Counted from the first letter of the stretch, positions 1 through 8,862 are shown. The stretch is 64,000 nt of DNA from JBCFBK01 sp038562555 (GCA_038562555.1 JBCFBK010000007.1:1-64000), one strand, 5' to 3'. The notes: a model not told the origin generated them from the sequence alone. Numbers and translations: made by a program.

Positions 1-1545
1 ATTTTCCCAGGCCTGGAACGGATTGACCGAAAAAGTTCCGTCTTCATTGTAAATGGGGATCGTCGGAGGCGTTGACAACGCTCCAAGGACAACACCGCCA
101 CGGGCGACACTGTTGTTGTCGGTCACATCATGCGAGTTGGTCTTGCTCCAGGTGATGCTGGTCCCCACCTTCAGCCAGTCATAAATCTGCTGGTCAAGAT
201 TCAGTTTTACGGAATATCGTTTAAATTGAGAGGGATCGATGATCCCCTTCTGGTCCAGCAGGCTTAGAGCCAGGTAATATTGTGTTTTTTCAGACCCTCC
301 CGAAAAGGCAAGCTGATAATTGGAGACCGGTGCGGTGCGATAAACCTCATCCTGCCAGTCGGTAAGATCCTGAACACTTGCCGGGTCGGCATATTTTGGC
401 GATCCTCCGGCATTGACCTGCGCTTCGTTGATCAGTTCGGCATACTGCTGTCCGTTTAGCACACTGATTTTTTTTGGAAGTTCGGCAAAACCCTGGTAGG
501 TACTTAAGGTCATCTTTGAAGTCCCCGCTTTCCCTCTTTTGGTTGTGATCAGCACCACACCGTTGGCACCGCGTGACCCGTATATGGCAGCCGCCGATGC
601 GTCTTTCAACACCTGCATCGACTCGATATCCTCAACAGCCAGTCCCTTGGTATCACTCGTGGGAACCCCGTCAATGACGAAAAGCGGATCATTATTCGCA
701 TTCAACGACGTTGCGCCACGCACCCGGATGGAAAGGCCTGAACCCGGTTTTCCTGATGTCTCGGTAACCTGCACACCGGCCGCCAGACCAGCCATGGCCT
801 GTCCGATCTGGGTAATCGGTCGTTCAGCAAAATCCTCACCGGTTATCGATGAAACGGAAGTTGTCAGGTCTTTTTTACGCTGAACGCCATAGCCAATGGC
901 CACAACCTCCTCCAGGCCGATCGTTTCCTCTTCCATTACGACCTGAATAGTTGTCCTCCCCTGTACCGAAACTTCCTGACTGCGCATACCCACGAAAGAA
1001 AAAACCAGAACAGCATCTGGAGCAACAGAACCCAGAGAAAACCGTCCTTCCATATCCGTAATGGTGCCCGTTGATGTGCCTGATACCGCAACCGAAACTC
1101 CAGGAATAGGCATACCATCCGGTCCGGTTACTACACCCCTGACCTCTTTTGCGGCCTGAACACCGGCTCCCTTTTGCGGATTGAAATCCGCTTTTGTGAG
1201 AATGATTTGCCGGTCCAGTATCCGGTAAGAGACATCCTGTCCCTGCAGTGCCTTTTCAAGAATTTCATCGATCGACGCGTTCTGCAGGTTAATGTTTACC
1301 TTTTTGTCGACATTCACGTCTTCATTTTTGTACAAAAAGATAAACTGGCTGTTTTGTTCCACATATTCAAAAACCTGCCGCAAGGCAATATTCTGGAAAT
1401 CAATATTCAGCCTCGTGTTCTGTGAATAACCGGCGGCTGAAACCGCCATTGCGAAACAAAAAGAAAAGATCATCGTTAGTCGCATAATTCGCCATACTTT
1501 TTTGGTTTCCTCAGGGAGGAAACGCCATGATTGCATTTTTTTCAT
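1..1545 (-). CDS. SusC/RagA-type TonB-dependent receptor, C-terminus beyond the window
   Basis: Outer-membrane TonB-linked receptor that would import glycans. The start at 1545 gives an N-terminal extension and hydrophobic signal (about residues 20-40), then an STN domain, a carboxypeptidase-regulatory-like domain (EVRGVVTGPDGMPIPGVSV) and a plug domain with the SusC hallmarks VVAIGYGVQRKKDLT, PLFVIDGVP and AAAIYGSRGANGV. About 515 codons are present; most of the barrel lies left of position 1. The STN domain fits signalling to the FecR/sigma pair just upstream. The family call is firm; the substrate is unknown, and the SusD partner, if any, is outside the window. Confidence 0.93.
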   Translation of the reverse strand, partial: MKKMQSWRFLPEETKKVWRIMRLTMIFSFCFAMAVSAAGYSQNTRLNIDFQNIALRQVFEYVEQNSQFIFLYKNEDVNVDKKVNINLQNASIDEILEKALQGQDVSYRILDRQIILTKADFNPQKGAGVQAAKEVRGVVTGPDGMPIPGVSVAVSGTSTGTITDMEGRFSLGSVAPDAVLVFSFVGMRSQEVSVQGRTTIQVVMEEETIGLEEVVAIGYGVQRKKDLTTSVSSITGEDFAERPITQIGQAMAGLAAGVQVTETSGKPGSGLSIRVRGATSLNANNDPLFVIDGVPTSDTKGLAVEDIESMQVLKDASAAAIYGSRGANGVVLITTKRGKAGTSKMTLSTYQGFAELPKKISVLNGQQYAELINEAQVNAGGSPKYADPASVQDLTDWQDEVYRTAPVSNYQLAFSGGSEKTQYYLALSLLDQKGIIDPSQFKRYSVKLNLDQQIYDWLKVGTSITWSKTNSHDVTDNNSVARGGVVLGALSTPPTIPIYNEDGTFSVNPFQAWEN

Positions 1546-1635
1546 AAATTTGCTTTGCTTTTGATTAATAGTGTACTAAGTCTTTTAGAGATTAATCATT
1601 TCAACCGGACATGCGTCACCATGTTCGGTTGTTTT

Positions 1636-2808
1636 TTAATTGACTACATAGTAGGTATCATTGAGTTGCGTAAACCGCATCCCCGTCAGCGCCCTCAGGT
1701 ATTCAATAACCTGTGATTTACTTTCATTCAGATCGAGTTTCCCGCTAATCTTAACGTTTCCCTTCTGTGGGTCGCTGAGTATAACGGTTATGTCGTAAAA
1801 ACGTTCGAGTTTATGGATGACCACACCCAATCCCTCTTCTTCGAATTTGAGCATGCCATCCTTCCATAAGGTGAAAATTCCGGGATCAACGCGGCGGGTT
1901 TCAAATACCCGCGTTTGCCGGTTGTACGTGACCATTTGATCAGGGAGCATCATGATCGCTTCGTCAGAACGTTTGTCATTCCGTCTGACCGAAACTTTTC
2001 CTTCCACCAGAACAGTCTGAATGACCGGGTCTTCTGCGTATGCCGACACATTAAACCGCGTGCCAAATACCTCCACGGCAATCGATCCCGTCTGAACTGT
2101 GAAGGGCGACGCTTTGCTTTCGCTGACTTCAAAAAAAGCTTCACCTGAAAGGATCACCTCCCGTTCGTTACCAGCAAAAGCAGCCGGAAAGATCAAGTTA
2201 CTGCCGGCATTCAGATGCACCACGCTCTTGTCAATCAGCACAATCCTGCAACGGCTGCCTTTCGGCGTGACAACCTGATCAAAAGTATGGTTCCTGTCAA
2301 CGTCCGGGATAAAGGCTATTGTTCGTCCGTTTACACGAACAGCATCATTCAGGTATTCCACCGTTGAATTTTTCCCAAGATCAACTTCGCGGCCATCGGA
2401 AAGCAGCAGTACCGGTTTACCGGCAGGAATAAATTGGGTTAGTTCCGGGTAATTTACCTGGCGTCGCGGTTCATCTCCGGACAGGTAGGCCAACAAATTC
2501 CCGAGTATCAGAAAAATAACAGCTACGGCGGCATACCGGAACACTGAAAGTCTGAGCATACGAATTCCCGAAGCAGGGCGTATTTGTTCCTTTTTGCGAA
2601 TGATAGCTTCGATCAGACGCTTTTTTTCCGCTTCATCGAGATCTTCATTCTTTAGCTTGAGCACCCTTAGTTCATCCCTTAGGGAGAAAAACGCCGCCTC
2701 CTCTTCGGGATGATTCTCAAGATAGTTTTGCCAAAACTTTTCCAGCTGATCGTCCGGCCGGAAAATCCATTGCATAAAATAAGGATCGTTAATGTAGTCT
2801 TTCTTCAT
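1636..2808 (-). CDS. FecR-family anti-sigma factor
   Basis: Inner-membrane anti-sigma regulator that relays an outer-membrane receptor signal to an ECF sigma factor. The 390 residues show a cytoplasmic N-terminal part (about 1-88), one membrane segment near 90-110 (VFRYAAVAVIFLILGNLLAYL), the periplasmic FecR core (FIPDVDRNHTFDQVVTPKGSRC, EAFFEVSE, VFGTRFNVSAY) and a C-terminal DUF4974-like domain (LGVVIHKLERFYDITVIL). It lies between the sigma gene and the STN-bearing SusC in the standard order. About 214 bases separate it from the sigma gene, and these contain word repeats. Confidence 0.93.
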   Translation of the reverse strand: MKKDYINDPYFMQWIFRPDDQLEKFWQNYLENHPEEEAAFFSLRDELRVLKLKNEDLDEAEKKRLIEAIIRKKEQIRPASGIRMLRLSVFRYAAVAVIFLILGNLLAYLSGDEPRRQVNYPELTQFIPAGKPVLLLSDGREVDLGKNSTVEYLNDAVRVNGRTIAFIPDVDRNHTFDQVVTPKGSRCRIVLIDKSVVHLNAGSNLIFPAAFAGNEREVILSGEAFFEVSESKASPFTVQTGSIAVEVFGTRFNVSAYAEDPVIQTVLVEGKVSVRRNDKRSDEAIMMLPDQMVTYNRQTRVFETRRVDPGIFTLWKDGMLKFEEEGLGVVIHKLERFYDITVILSDPQKGNVKISGKLDLNESKSQVIEYLRALTGMRFTQLNDTYYVVN

Positions 2809-2836
2809 CTATAGTGAACTTGTCTGTATATTATCC

Positions 2837-2951
2837 AGTCGTAAGTATTTAGTCGTAAGTCGTAAGACCGGAAAACGGAGACCGGGAAAAGAGCATCAAA
2901 GTCTCATTGTTGTTCTTACTAAAAGCTAACAGCTAACCGCTAATAGCTTCT
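2837..2951. repeat. Intergenic word-repeat cluster
   Basis: Three kinds of short near-tandem word are packed between the FecR and sigma genes: GTCGTAAGT-type words (2837-2870), an ACGGAGACCGGG word (about 2874-2886) and AGCTAAC/AGCTAAT words (2918-2948). The 19-mer ACTAAAAGCTAACAGCTAA at 2918-2936 recurs exactly at 40227-40245. The GGAGACCGG word matches, on the opposite strand, GGTCTCC words near 26980. Confidence 0.75.
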
Positions 2952-3022
2952 TCTATTCTTGCGTCTTAACAATTGACAGTGGAAGGAAATCAGAAATCCG
3001 GACAAAAAATCGGACCGATTTT

Positions 3023-3604
3023 TTATGTTCTAAAACATAGATGGAAAAGTTGCAAAAAACGGTCGATAAAAGTGATCTGGAGCTTTTTGAGGATCCGGTA
3101 AATCTGCTTTTGAACCGTGTCGGGCTTTAATCCCGTCAGTGAACCAATTTGCTGATTGTTCAGGCCTGAATAGAATTTCAGGAATAAAAGTTCTTTTTTT
3201 GCAGGCTCGAGCGACTGAAGCGCATCGCTCAGTATCTTCATTTTCGAACGTTGCTGTTCCGTATTGATCAAGGCGTTTTCCGCATCAAGTTCAACCTCAA
3301 AAAATGGCAAATCGCTTTCAAAAAGCGCGTCTGATTTGCGGCCCGCGTACGTCCGGTGAAGGATGATCCTTTTTAGCGCCTTGAGCAGATAAAATTCAAG
3401 ATTTTCGGGATCTGCCAGTTTTTCACGGGAGGAGAACAGCTCAAGAAATAACTGCTGGATGCTGTCTTTGAGCAAATCCCGGTCTGCTGTTATTTTGGAG
3501 CCATAACGGTATAACCCATCGATGTACTGGTAATAGATCTTTTCAAAGGCCGGGTTGCTTCCTTTTTTAAAGTCATGCCATACGATACTCCAGTTATTTA
3601 TCAT
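3023..3604 (-). CDS. ECF RNA polymerase sigma factor (sigma-70 family)
   Basis: Extracytoplasmic-function sigma factor, probably controlled by the FecR gene downstream. The reading frame is open to 3727, but I start at 3604 (MINNWSIVWHDF), where homologous ECF factors begin; the extra 41 codons upstream do not look like the family. Region 2 lies around ADRDLLKDSIQQLFLELF and region 4 is a clear helix-turn-helix (FLKFYSGLNNQQIGSLTGLKPDTVQKQIYRILKKL). A TAATTTTG box 24 bases upstream supports this start. About 193 residues, normal for the family. Confidence 0.88.
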   Translation of the reverse strand: MINNWSIVWHDFKKGSNPAFEKIYYQYIDGLYRYGSKITADRDLLKDSIQQLFLELFSSREKLADPENLEFYLLKALKRIILHRTYAGRKSDALFESDLPFFEVELDAENALINTEQQRSKMKILSDALQSLEPAKKELLFLKFYSGLNNQQIGSLTGLKPDTVQKQIYRILKKLQITFIDRFLQLFHLCFRT

Positions 3605-3627
3605 CAGTTCTCGGGGTTGAGCCGGGA

Positions 3628-3635
3628 CAAAATTA
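3628..3635 (-). promoter_or_regulatory. Putative -7 box (TAATTTTG) for the ECF sigma operon
   Basis: On the minus strand the octamer fits the Bacteroidota TAnnTTTG -7 consensus and lies 24 bases upstream of the chosen start at 3604. I see no convincing TTTG element at the usual distance. Confidence 0.4.
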
Positions 3636-3679
3636 AAACAATTTGCGATGGTTTGTACCCGGCTGCCTTTTCTTTCGGA

Positions 3680-3693
3680 TGACTGTACAGTCA
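3680..3693. promoter_or_regulatory. Perfect 14-bp palindrome TGACTGTACAGTCA, possible operator
   Basis: A gapless dyad in the region between the sigma gene (start 3604, minus) and the transposase remnant (start 3888, plus). It is about 45 bases upstream of the putative -7 box at 3628-3635. No regulator is identified. Confidence 0.4.
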
Positions 3694-3887
3694 CTGCCCT
3701 CATTTTGTCCAGAAAGGCGGCCGGCATATGAATTGTTTATGTCCGGCTTTCGATGTTCCAAATCTTTTTACTTTTTGTTTGGATATCTGCTTTAAAATAC
3801 AGAAATTTAATGAGTTCTACCTGAGTCAATTCCGGAAAAGGCTGGACTTTTTAAACCGCCGCGGTACTTATCAAAAAGATCCGACTT

Positions 3888-4499
3888 ATGAGAAAAAGAT
3901 TCGAACAGCAGTTGTCTCTGGGCCAAATCCCGATAGAACAAACGTACATCAATCCCAAGCGAAAGTATGTGCTGGATGAACTGTTAAGCTCGCTCAAAGC
4001 GATCTACTGCAACAAAGAATATAATGAGAAAATATTCAGCCTGCTCGAAAAGAAAGCAAACTTCGGCAAGCACCGGACCGGCAGGAAAGGCATGGACTTA
4101 TGGTGTATTTTTGTTTTGGCGCAGGTCCGGCTGAGCCTGGGTATCAGCTACGAAATGCTTCACAACCTGGCAAACAACCACCGCACAATACGCCAGTTAA
4201 TCGGCATAGAACGGGAATTCGGCTATGAACCTGTCGAGTTTGAATACCAGACCGTGTATGAAAATGTATCGATGCTAAAAGACGAAGTTTTGGCTGAGTT
4301 AAACCAGGTTATTGTGGAATTCGGACATGGCGAGGGTCTGAAAAAAAAGAAAAAGGTCATCCTGCGTTCAAAAAAGAAAAAACCTGCGCCCAAAACGGAA
4401 GCCCTATGGTCTTTTAAAAACCTGCTCACGAAAGCCCGCGTATTTGGCGAGAAATTCAGAAACAGACTGCTGAATTCTCACAATCAAAATAGGCTTTAA
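3888..4499 (+). pseudogene. Truncated ISNCY-like transposase remnant
   Basis: Residues 1 to about 150 resemble the N-terminal part of ISNCY-type transposases: an opening MRKRFEQQLSLGQIPIEQ, then EKIFSLLEKK, TGRKGMDLWCIFVLAQVRLSL, YEMLHNLANNHRTIRQLIG and LAELNQVIVEFGH. The remaining 50 or so residues are lysine-rich and I do not recognise them. The frame stops after 203 residues, whereas such transposases usually run to about 400 or more and carry their catalytic residues later. I see no terminal inverted repeats. The family name is from memory of the N-terminal pattern; the truncation is clear. Confidence 0.6.
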
Positions 4500-4524
4500 C
4501 CTCTGGATAAAAGGGGGTCCGGGA

Positions 4525-5349
4525 TCAGTCAACGCTTGCCTTTTTATTAAAAAACCGGTGAAAAAACAGCGCCTGATAAGTAATAGCGTTTGCCCAATAC
4601 TCCCAGTTGTGTGCACCGGGACGGACGGCAAAGTCATGGGGAATATTCCGTTCAAGCAGTTTTTCATGTAGATTGCAATTGACCAGATAAAAAAAATCAC
4701 CCGTGCCGCATTCGAAGGAAATCTCCAGCGATCCGGGAGTTAACAAATGAATGAGATTGATCACGCTGTTCTTCTCCCAGTTATCCGTATTTTCAGCGTA
4801 AGTTCCCAGGCGTTTCGAAAGATCCCAGTTTTTCGGGAAGGGTCTGATATCTACGCCGCCACTCATACTCCCCGCCGCACCAAAAACATCCTGATTCCTG
4901 AAGGCCAGGTAAAATGCTCCGTGTCCTCCCATACTTAAGCCGGTAATGGCCCTCCCTTCACGCGACCGGATGGTTTTGAAATTCTCGTCAATCCATTGCG
5001 GCAATTCACGGGCCGTGTAGGTTTCATATTTCCATTGAGGATCGACCGGACTGTCGAGGTACCAGCTTGAGAAGTTACCGTCGGGGCAAACAATGATAAA
5101 GTGGTAAAGGTCGGCCAAATCTCCGATTGCCGGAACTTTGGTTATCCAGCCGTCATGTTTGTCACTGTATCCGTGCAAAAGGTAAAGAACAGGGACCGCC
5201 TGCCGGCCGGAATAGCTGTCGGGGGTGATCACCACTGCATCGATCTCCTTATTCATCGATTTACTGAATGTTTTTACCGTCTGAACCCTGGCAGCCCAAA
5301 GGCTTGTGCACCAGAAAACTAATATAAAAAGACTAACAAAAAACCTCAT
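4525..5349 (-). CDS. Secreted alpha/beta-hydrolase esterase (PF00756 type)
   Basis: Putative exported carboxylesterase of the esterase D/feruloyl-esterase-like group. A signal peptide (residues 1-19, MRFFVSLFILVFWCTSLWA) is followed by the fold: VLYLLHGYSDKHDGW for the oxyanion region, the nucleophile elbow GLSMGGHGA (Ser near residue 148) and a late His in GAHNWEYW. At 274 residues it is full length. It stands alone, with a TATATTTG box upstream. Deacetylation or deferuloylation of plant or algal glycans is plausible given the neighbours but is inferred. Confidence 0.88.
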   Translation of the reverse strand: MRFFVSLFILVFWCTSLWAARVQTVKTFSKSMNKEIDAVVITPDSYSGRQAVPVLYLLHGYSDKHDGWITKVPAIGDLADLYHFIIVCPDGNFSSWYLDSPVDPQWKYETYTARELPQWIDENFKTIRSREGRAITGLSMGGHGAFYLAFRNQDVFGAAGSMSGGVDIRPFPKNWDLSKRLGTYAENTDNWEKNSVINLIHLLTPGSLEISFECGTGDFFYLVNCNLHEKLLERNIPHDFAVRPGAHNWEYWANAITYQALFFHRFFNKKASVD

Positions 5350-5652
5350 ATCATAAGCTGTTTAAGGTGGTTTGTTCAAATATACGGGAAAAATCCATTT
5401 TCAGTACGCAGAAATAGTTTCAATTGAACAGGCAAGTAAGGCAGCTTTAAACTTCAACCCACGGAAAGGCAGATTTGTCGTATACAACCCGTCAATTTGA
5501 CGTACATCCACCCCGTCAAACTCAACCCATATGACCAACTTTGTAATATCAATATCGACGAAAATAGTCCATGTACCGGTGGAGCAGCGACCACCACAAA
5601 AACGGGCGGAACCGAAAAGCCAAACGAGTAGGAACAAAAAACAATAATTCTT
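5350..5652. other. Intergenic region between divergent genes
   Basis: It contains the putative esterase promoter box at 5377-5384 and a small inverted repeat CGTCAATTTGACG at 5490-5502. A minus-strand frame of 78 codons (5401-5637) starts with a hydrophobic stretch but has no recognisable domain, and I do not call it a gene. No RNA structure is evident. Confidence 0.5.
5377..5384 (-). promoter_or_regulatory. Putative -7 box (TATATTTG) for the esterase
   Basis: Exact match to TAnnTTTG on the minus strand, 28 bases upstream of the ATG at 5349. The expected upstream TTTG is not clear. Confidence 0.4.
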
Positions 5653-6102
5653 ATGACAGATAACAGTGTTTCTTTACACAGGGTTGTAAAAGCGTCGCCG
5701 GAGAAGGTATACCGGGCATTTACCGAACCTTTGGCGATCGCATCATGGATACCTCCATATGGTTTCCTTTGTGAGGTACATGAAATGAATGTAACGGAAG
5801 GCGGCTCTTACAGCATGTCGTTTCAAAATTTCACGACCGGAAACGGCCACTCATTCGGCGGAAAATATGTTGAGCTGAAGCCAAATGAATTTTTAAAGTA
5901 CACGGATCAGTTCGACGATCCTAACCTGCCAGGCGAAATGGTGACTACGGTTTGGCTCAAAAAAGTCTCCGTCGGCACGGAAATAAAAATCATACAGGAA
6001 GGAATCCCCGCCGTTATTCCTGCAGAAATGTGTTACTTAGGCTGGCAGGAATCGTTGGATAAACTGATCAGGCTGGTGGAACCTGAAATACCGGATGCGT
6101 AA
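5653..6102 (+). CDS. SRPBCC (AHSA1-type) domain protein
   Basis: A cytosolic protein of 149 residues consisting of one START/Bet v1-like fold of the activator-of-Hsp90-ATPase homologue type. Visible marks are the opening HRVVKASPEKVYRAFTEPLAIASW, the middle GGSYSMSFQNFTTGNGHSFGGKYVELKPNEFLKYT and the closing GWQESLDKLIRLVEPE helix. These proteins bind hydrophobic ligands; the role here is unknown. It is followed by a good intrinsic terminator, so it is probably a single-gene unit. Confidence 0.87.
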   Translation: MTDNSVSLHRVVKASPEKVYRAFTEPLAIASWIPPYGFLCEVHEMNVTEGGSYSMSFQNFTTGNGHSFGGKYVELKPNEFLKYTDQFDDPNLPGEMVTTVWLKKVSVGTEIKIIQEGIPAVIPAEMCYLGWQESLDKLIRLVEPEIPDA

Positions 6103-6134
6103 TGAATATTTTTTCAGGTAAAAACCCTTTAAAG

Positions 6135-6168
6135 AAGTCTTCCCATTAATCACGGAAGGCTTTTTTTG
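6135..6168 (+). terminator. Rho-independent terminator
   Basis: A 9-bp stem (AAGTCTTCC with GGAAGGCTT, one G-T pair) with a 10-base loop is followed by a T7 run. It ends the SRPBCC gene. Confidence 0.75.
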
Positions 6169-6236
6169 TTTATCGAAAAAAGCAGGGTTAACGATGGACT
6201 GCAAACAGCAGGGTGCTTTTGGTTTTTCGGCCGGGA

Positions 6237-6266
6237 TTTGGTAATTTCCCTTCGAAATTAAATTTG
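6237..6266 (+). promoter_or_regulatory. Bacteroidota-type promoter, TTTG-N18-TAAATTTG
   Basis: TTTG at 6237-6240 and TAAATTTG at 6259-6266 match the -33/-7 consensus with normal spacing. The -7 box ends only five bases before the ATG at 6272, so transcription would begin at or next to the start codon. Confidence 0.6.
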
Positions 6267-6271
6267 AAAGC

Positions 6272-6544
6272 ATGACAACAGCAATTGCATTGATTCAGGC
6301 AGAACGTAAGCGGATTAATGAGGTGGGGGAACAACTGGCCGGGATAAAGGGTATTACCGAAGTGTATTCCGTGGGCGGAAAGTTCGATTTTGTGGCCGTC
6401 ATGCGCCTTCCCGACAACGACGCCCTGGCAGAACTGGTCACCGAGAAGATTGCCCGGGTTGAAGGCATTGTCAGAACGGAAACCATGGTGGCTTTCCGCA
6501 CCATTTCCAAATATGATCTGGCCGCGATGTTTGAGATCGACTAA
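6272..6544 (+). CDS. Stand-alone Lrp/AsnC ligand-binding (RAM) domain protein
   Basis: A 90-residue protein with only the alpha/beta effector-binding domain of Lrp/AsnC regulators; the usual N-terminal helix-turn-helix is absent. Motifs include AGIKGITEVYSVGGKFDFVAVMRLPDNDALAELV, KIARVEGIVRTETMVAF and the closing SKYDLAAMFEID. Such single-domain forms bind amino acids or related metabolites and may pair with full-length Lrp proteins; that role is family knowledge. The start is favoured by a consensus promoter directly upstream. Confidence 0.9.
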   Translation: MTTAIALIQAERKRINEVGEQLAGIKGITEVYSVGGKFDFVAVMRLPDNDALAELVTEKIARVEGIVRTETMVAFRTISKYDLAAMFEID

Positions 6545-6618
6545 GTCTCCCTCTCCCGCGCTAATTATCGGAACTGCTCCTGTAAAATTTTTTATTTCTG
6601 AAGGACTACAGATTTTGA

Positions 6619-8130
6619 CTATTTCAGGTGCGCTTCAATATGGCCCATCAATCCAGGCACATACTGGGCAATTACACGGTACGAACTCTTCTGCAGCTCT
6701 TCTCCGGCAGCGTTTTGCTGACAAATACCCGTCAAAAACCCATCCGGAGTTAACTGATTGATAAGCCTCAGGCGTATCTTGTTCAAATCATCGTCAGTTA
6801 CCTGATTCAGCCAGCCGATTCTTTTTCCGTGTGCAAGGGCTGCTCCTATGCCCGCTGTGGCCGAACTGTCATAGCTTGTTTCCGGAAGATCAAGATAAGC
6901 CCGCCAGCTATGATCGGGTTGCCGGAACCGGAGTGCCAACTCGGCATAATGAATGTAAACTTCCTTCAGACGCTTAATCCGGGCATCATTTTTAAAAGGA
7001 CTGTCATTTTGCAAGATTTCTGCCGTCCGGACAAGTCCCAACAGGAACCAGGTGTAACCCCGTCCCCAATTGCGGTAAGTTTTTTTCCCTTCATTCTTCC
7101 AGCCTCTTGTGTAAACGGCGTCCTGATCGGTCAGATTCTTTATCCGTTCTTCAAGCTCGATCAGTGCAAGCCCGAAAAAAGCAGGCTTATTGAGTTCTTT
7201 TGCAATCGTGGCCAACGGATAAGCTACTGTATAACACCCTTCCGTACTCAAAAAATTATCTTTAACCCGGCCTGAGGCATCAATCCTCCTTTGACAATAA
7301 TCGATAAATAAGGAGACAGACGGGTGCTTAGGATCATGTTTGACAATGACGGCATAAGGCAAACCCGCCTCCAGGTTATCAAACCGGTTATCAGAAGGTT
7401 TTGCAAGCGGATCTTCATAGATCAGGCTTCCGTCAGGCTTCAGAAATAAATCCAGGTGTTGGCGCAAAGCATTCAAAGCCCTCTTATCCTTTTTCCTGAC
7501 ATATAATTCATTCAGGCCATCCAGGACACATCCTTCCAGCCATCCGAAGGGCTGGACAGAACGCAGCGAACAGAGCGTGTCCAGCCATCGCTTGTTGCTT
7601 TTGTTCTCCCGACCGTCTTGCACCAACAGATGAGAACCATTTTGCGGGGTGTACCCCAATAAAAATAACGGGTTCTTGCCTTCAGTCATTTTCAGGCGTA
7701 TCCCTTCCCGGCATATCGTGGCAGGATCGGCATCCAGTTGTGTTTCGAAAAGCTGGAGGCTCGTTGCATACCAAACAGACAAATGCCCGATCTTGCGTCC
7801 GGACCGTGCTAAGGTAACTTCCACTTCGTCCTTTTCCCGGGTATCAATGCCGACATGAAGGCGCAAGCTTATCCGGCCTTCCGGCAGATCGGCCACGTTC
7901 AAGACCAAACCATCCCCGGAAACGTCAAGCGAAAAATAATCCATTCCAAAAGGCACCCGCTTACCTTCAGGGAGAGGCAAACGGGTTAATGCGTCCTGTT
8001 CGGGCGAAAAAGGAATATATTGCAGGCTGTCATTTTCCTGAAAGTCAGCTAAACCGGCCAGCGTAGAGAACGACGGCAACAATACTGCCGCTGAGGCTGC
8101 ACGGATCAGAAATTGTCTTCTGTCTGGCAT
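6619..8130 (-). CDS. GH88/GH105-like unsaturated glycuronyl hydrolase
   Basis: Probable exported glycoside hydrolase with an (alpha/alpha)6 barrel. A Tat-like signal opens the protein (DRRQFLIRAASAAVLLPS). After about 200 residues of beta-rich N-terminal region comes a barrel with FGWLEGCVLDGLNELY, LEAGLPYAV, NWGRGYTWFLLGLVRTAEIL and SWRAYLDLPETSYDSSATAGIGAAL, the last two typical of this clan. Family members release unsaturated uronic acids from lyase products such as rhamnogalacturonan or ulvan oligomers, which suits the nearby rhamnosidases. The family call is good; GH88 versus GH105 and the substrate are inferred. Confidence 0.72.
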   Translation of the reverse strand: MPDRRQFLIRAASAAVLLPSFSTLAGLADFQENDSLQYIPFSPEQDALTRLPLPEGKRVPFGMDYFSLDVSGDGLVLNVADLPEGRISLRLHVGIDTREKDEVEVTLARSGRKIGHLSVWYATSLQLFETQLDADPATICREGIRLKMTEGKNPLFLLGYTPQNGSHLLVQDGRENKSNKRWLDTLCSLRSVQPFGWLEGCVLDGLNELYVRKKDKRALNALRQHLDLFLKPDGSLIYEDPLAKPSDNRFDNLEAGLPYAVIVKHDPKHPSVSLFIDYCQRRIDASGRVKDNFLSTEGCYTVAYPLATIAKELNKPAFFGLALIELEERIKNLTDQDAVYTRGWKNEGKKTYRNWGRGYTWFLLGLVRTAEILQNDSPFKNDARIKRLKEVYIHYAELALRFRQPDHSWRAYLDLPETSYDSSATAGIGAALAHGKRIGWLNQVTDDDLNKIRLRLINQLTPDGFLTGICQQNAAGEELQKSSYRVIAQYVPGLMGHIEAHLK

Positions 8131-8214
8131 AACTTATTTATTTTTTATAAAATTAATTCCGCAATTAAATTACCAAACATCCTGCTAATTTTATAAATAT
8201 TTAACGGAAAAAAC

Positions 8215-8246
8215 TTGAAGCAATTGAATAAATGGTACTATTTTTG
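8215..8246 (+). promoter_or_regulatory. Putative promoter of the efflux operon, TTG-N21-TATTTTTG
   Basis: TTG at 8215-8217 and TATTTTTG at 8239-8246 resemble the Bacteroidota -33/-7 elements, 35 bases ahead of the TetR start. Confidence 0.45.
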
Positions 8247-8280
8247 CTACTGAAAAACGTTTTTAGTCGAAAATACGATC

Positions 8281-8862
8281 ATGGAAAAAGATGAAATCAT
8301 AAAAAATGAAATTTTAACGCAGGCGCAAAAACTGTTTCAGCAGTTCGGACTGAAAAAAACGACCATGGACGACATTGCTGCCGCCTGCGGAAAAGCCAAA
8401 AGCACCCTCTATCATTACTTTAAAAATAAGGAAGAAGTATTTGATGCGGTCATTCAGATGGAAATCGTCATTCTTAGAAAGCATGTAAAAAGTAAGGTCG
8501 AAGAGCATAAAAGCATGGCCGAAAAAATCATGACCTACACCATTGAATTTTATCGCGAGGTCTTTCATCGCGCCAATCTTTACCGGATCATCAGCCAGGA
8601 AAATGCAGCGGAGACCGCAGCGAGGAAGAATTTCATGAAGATGATGGACTTCGAAAAGTCCTACATCACCCGGATCCTGGAAGATGGCTATGATGCCCGG
8701 GAATATACGAATGTGAACAAGGAAGATATCCCCTGGGTGGCTGAAACTTTTCTGGCGGCCTTTTACGGGACGGTTTTGTATGTCATGGAAAAGGAAGGCT
8801 TCTATCATGAAGAAGAAATCGTTAAAGCTGTTCACTATTTTGTGCCTAAACTGCTCGCATAA
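8281..8862 (+). CDS. TetR-family transcriptional regulator
   Basis: DNA-binding repressor of 193 residues. The N-terminal helix-turn-helix is clear (ILTQAQKLFQQFGLKKTTMDDIAAACGKAKSTLYHYFKNKEEVFDAVI), followed by an all-helical ligand and dimerisation domain. It is co-directional with the RND efflux genes that start 74 bases downstream and most likely controls them together with itself; this regulatory link is inferred from position. Confidence 0.93.
   Translation: MEKDEIIKNEILTQAQKLFQQFGLKKTTMDDIAAACGKAKSTLYHYFKNKEEVFDAVIQMEIVILRKHVKSKVEEHKSMAEKIMTYTIEFYREVFHRANLYRIISQENAAETAARKNFMKMMDFEKSYITRILEDGYDAREYTNVNKEDIPWVAETFLAAFYGTVLYVMEKEGFYHEEEIVKAVHYFVPKLLA

Noticed and set aside
3728..3979. 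83-codon plus-strand frame overlapping the transposase remnant start
   Set aside because: It overlaps the better-supported frame at 3888 and contains no motif.
5401..5637. Possible 78-residue minus-strand gene
   Set aside because: Hydrophobic start but no recognisable domain, promoter or operon partner.
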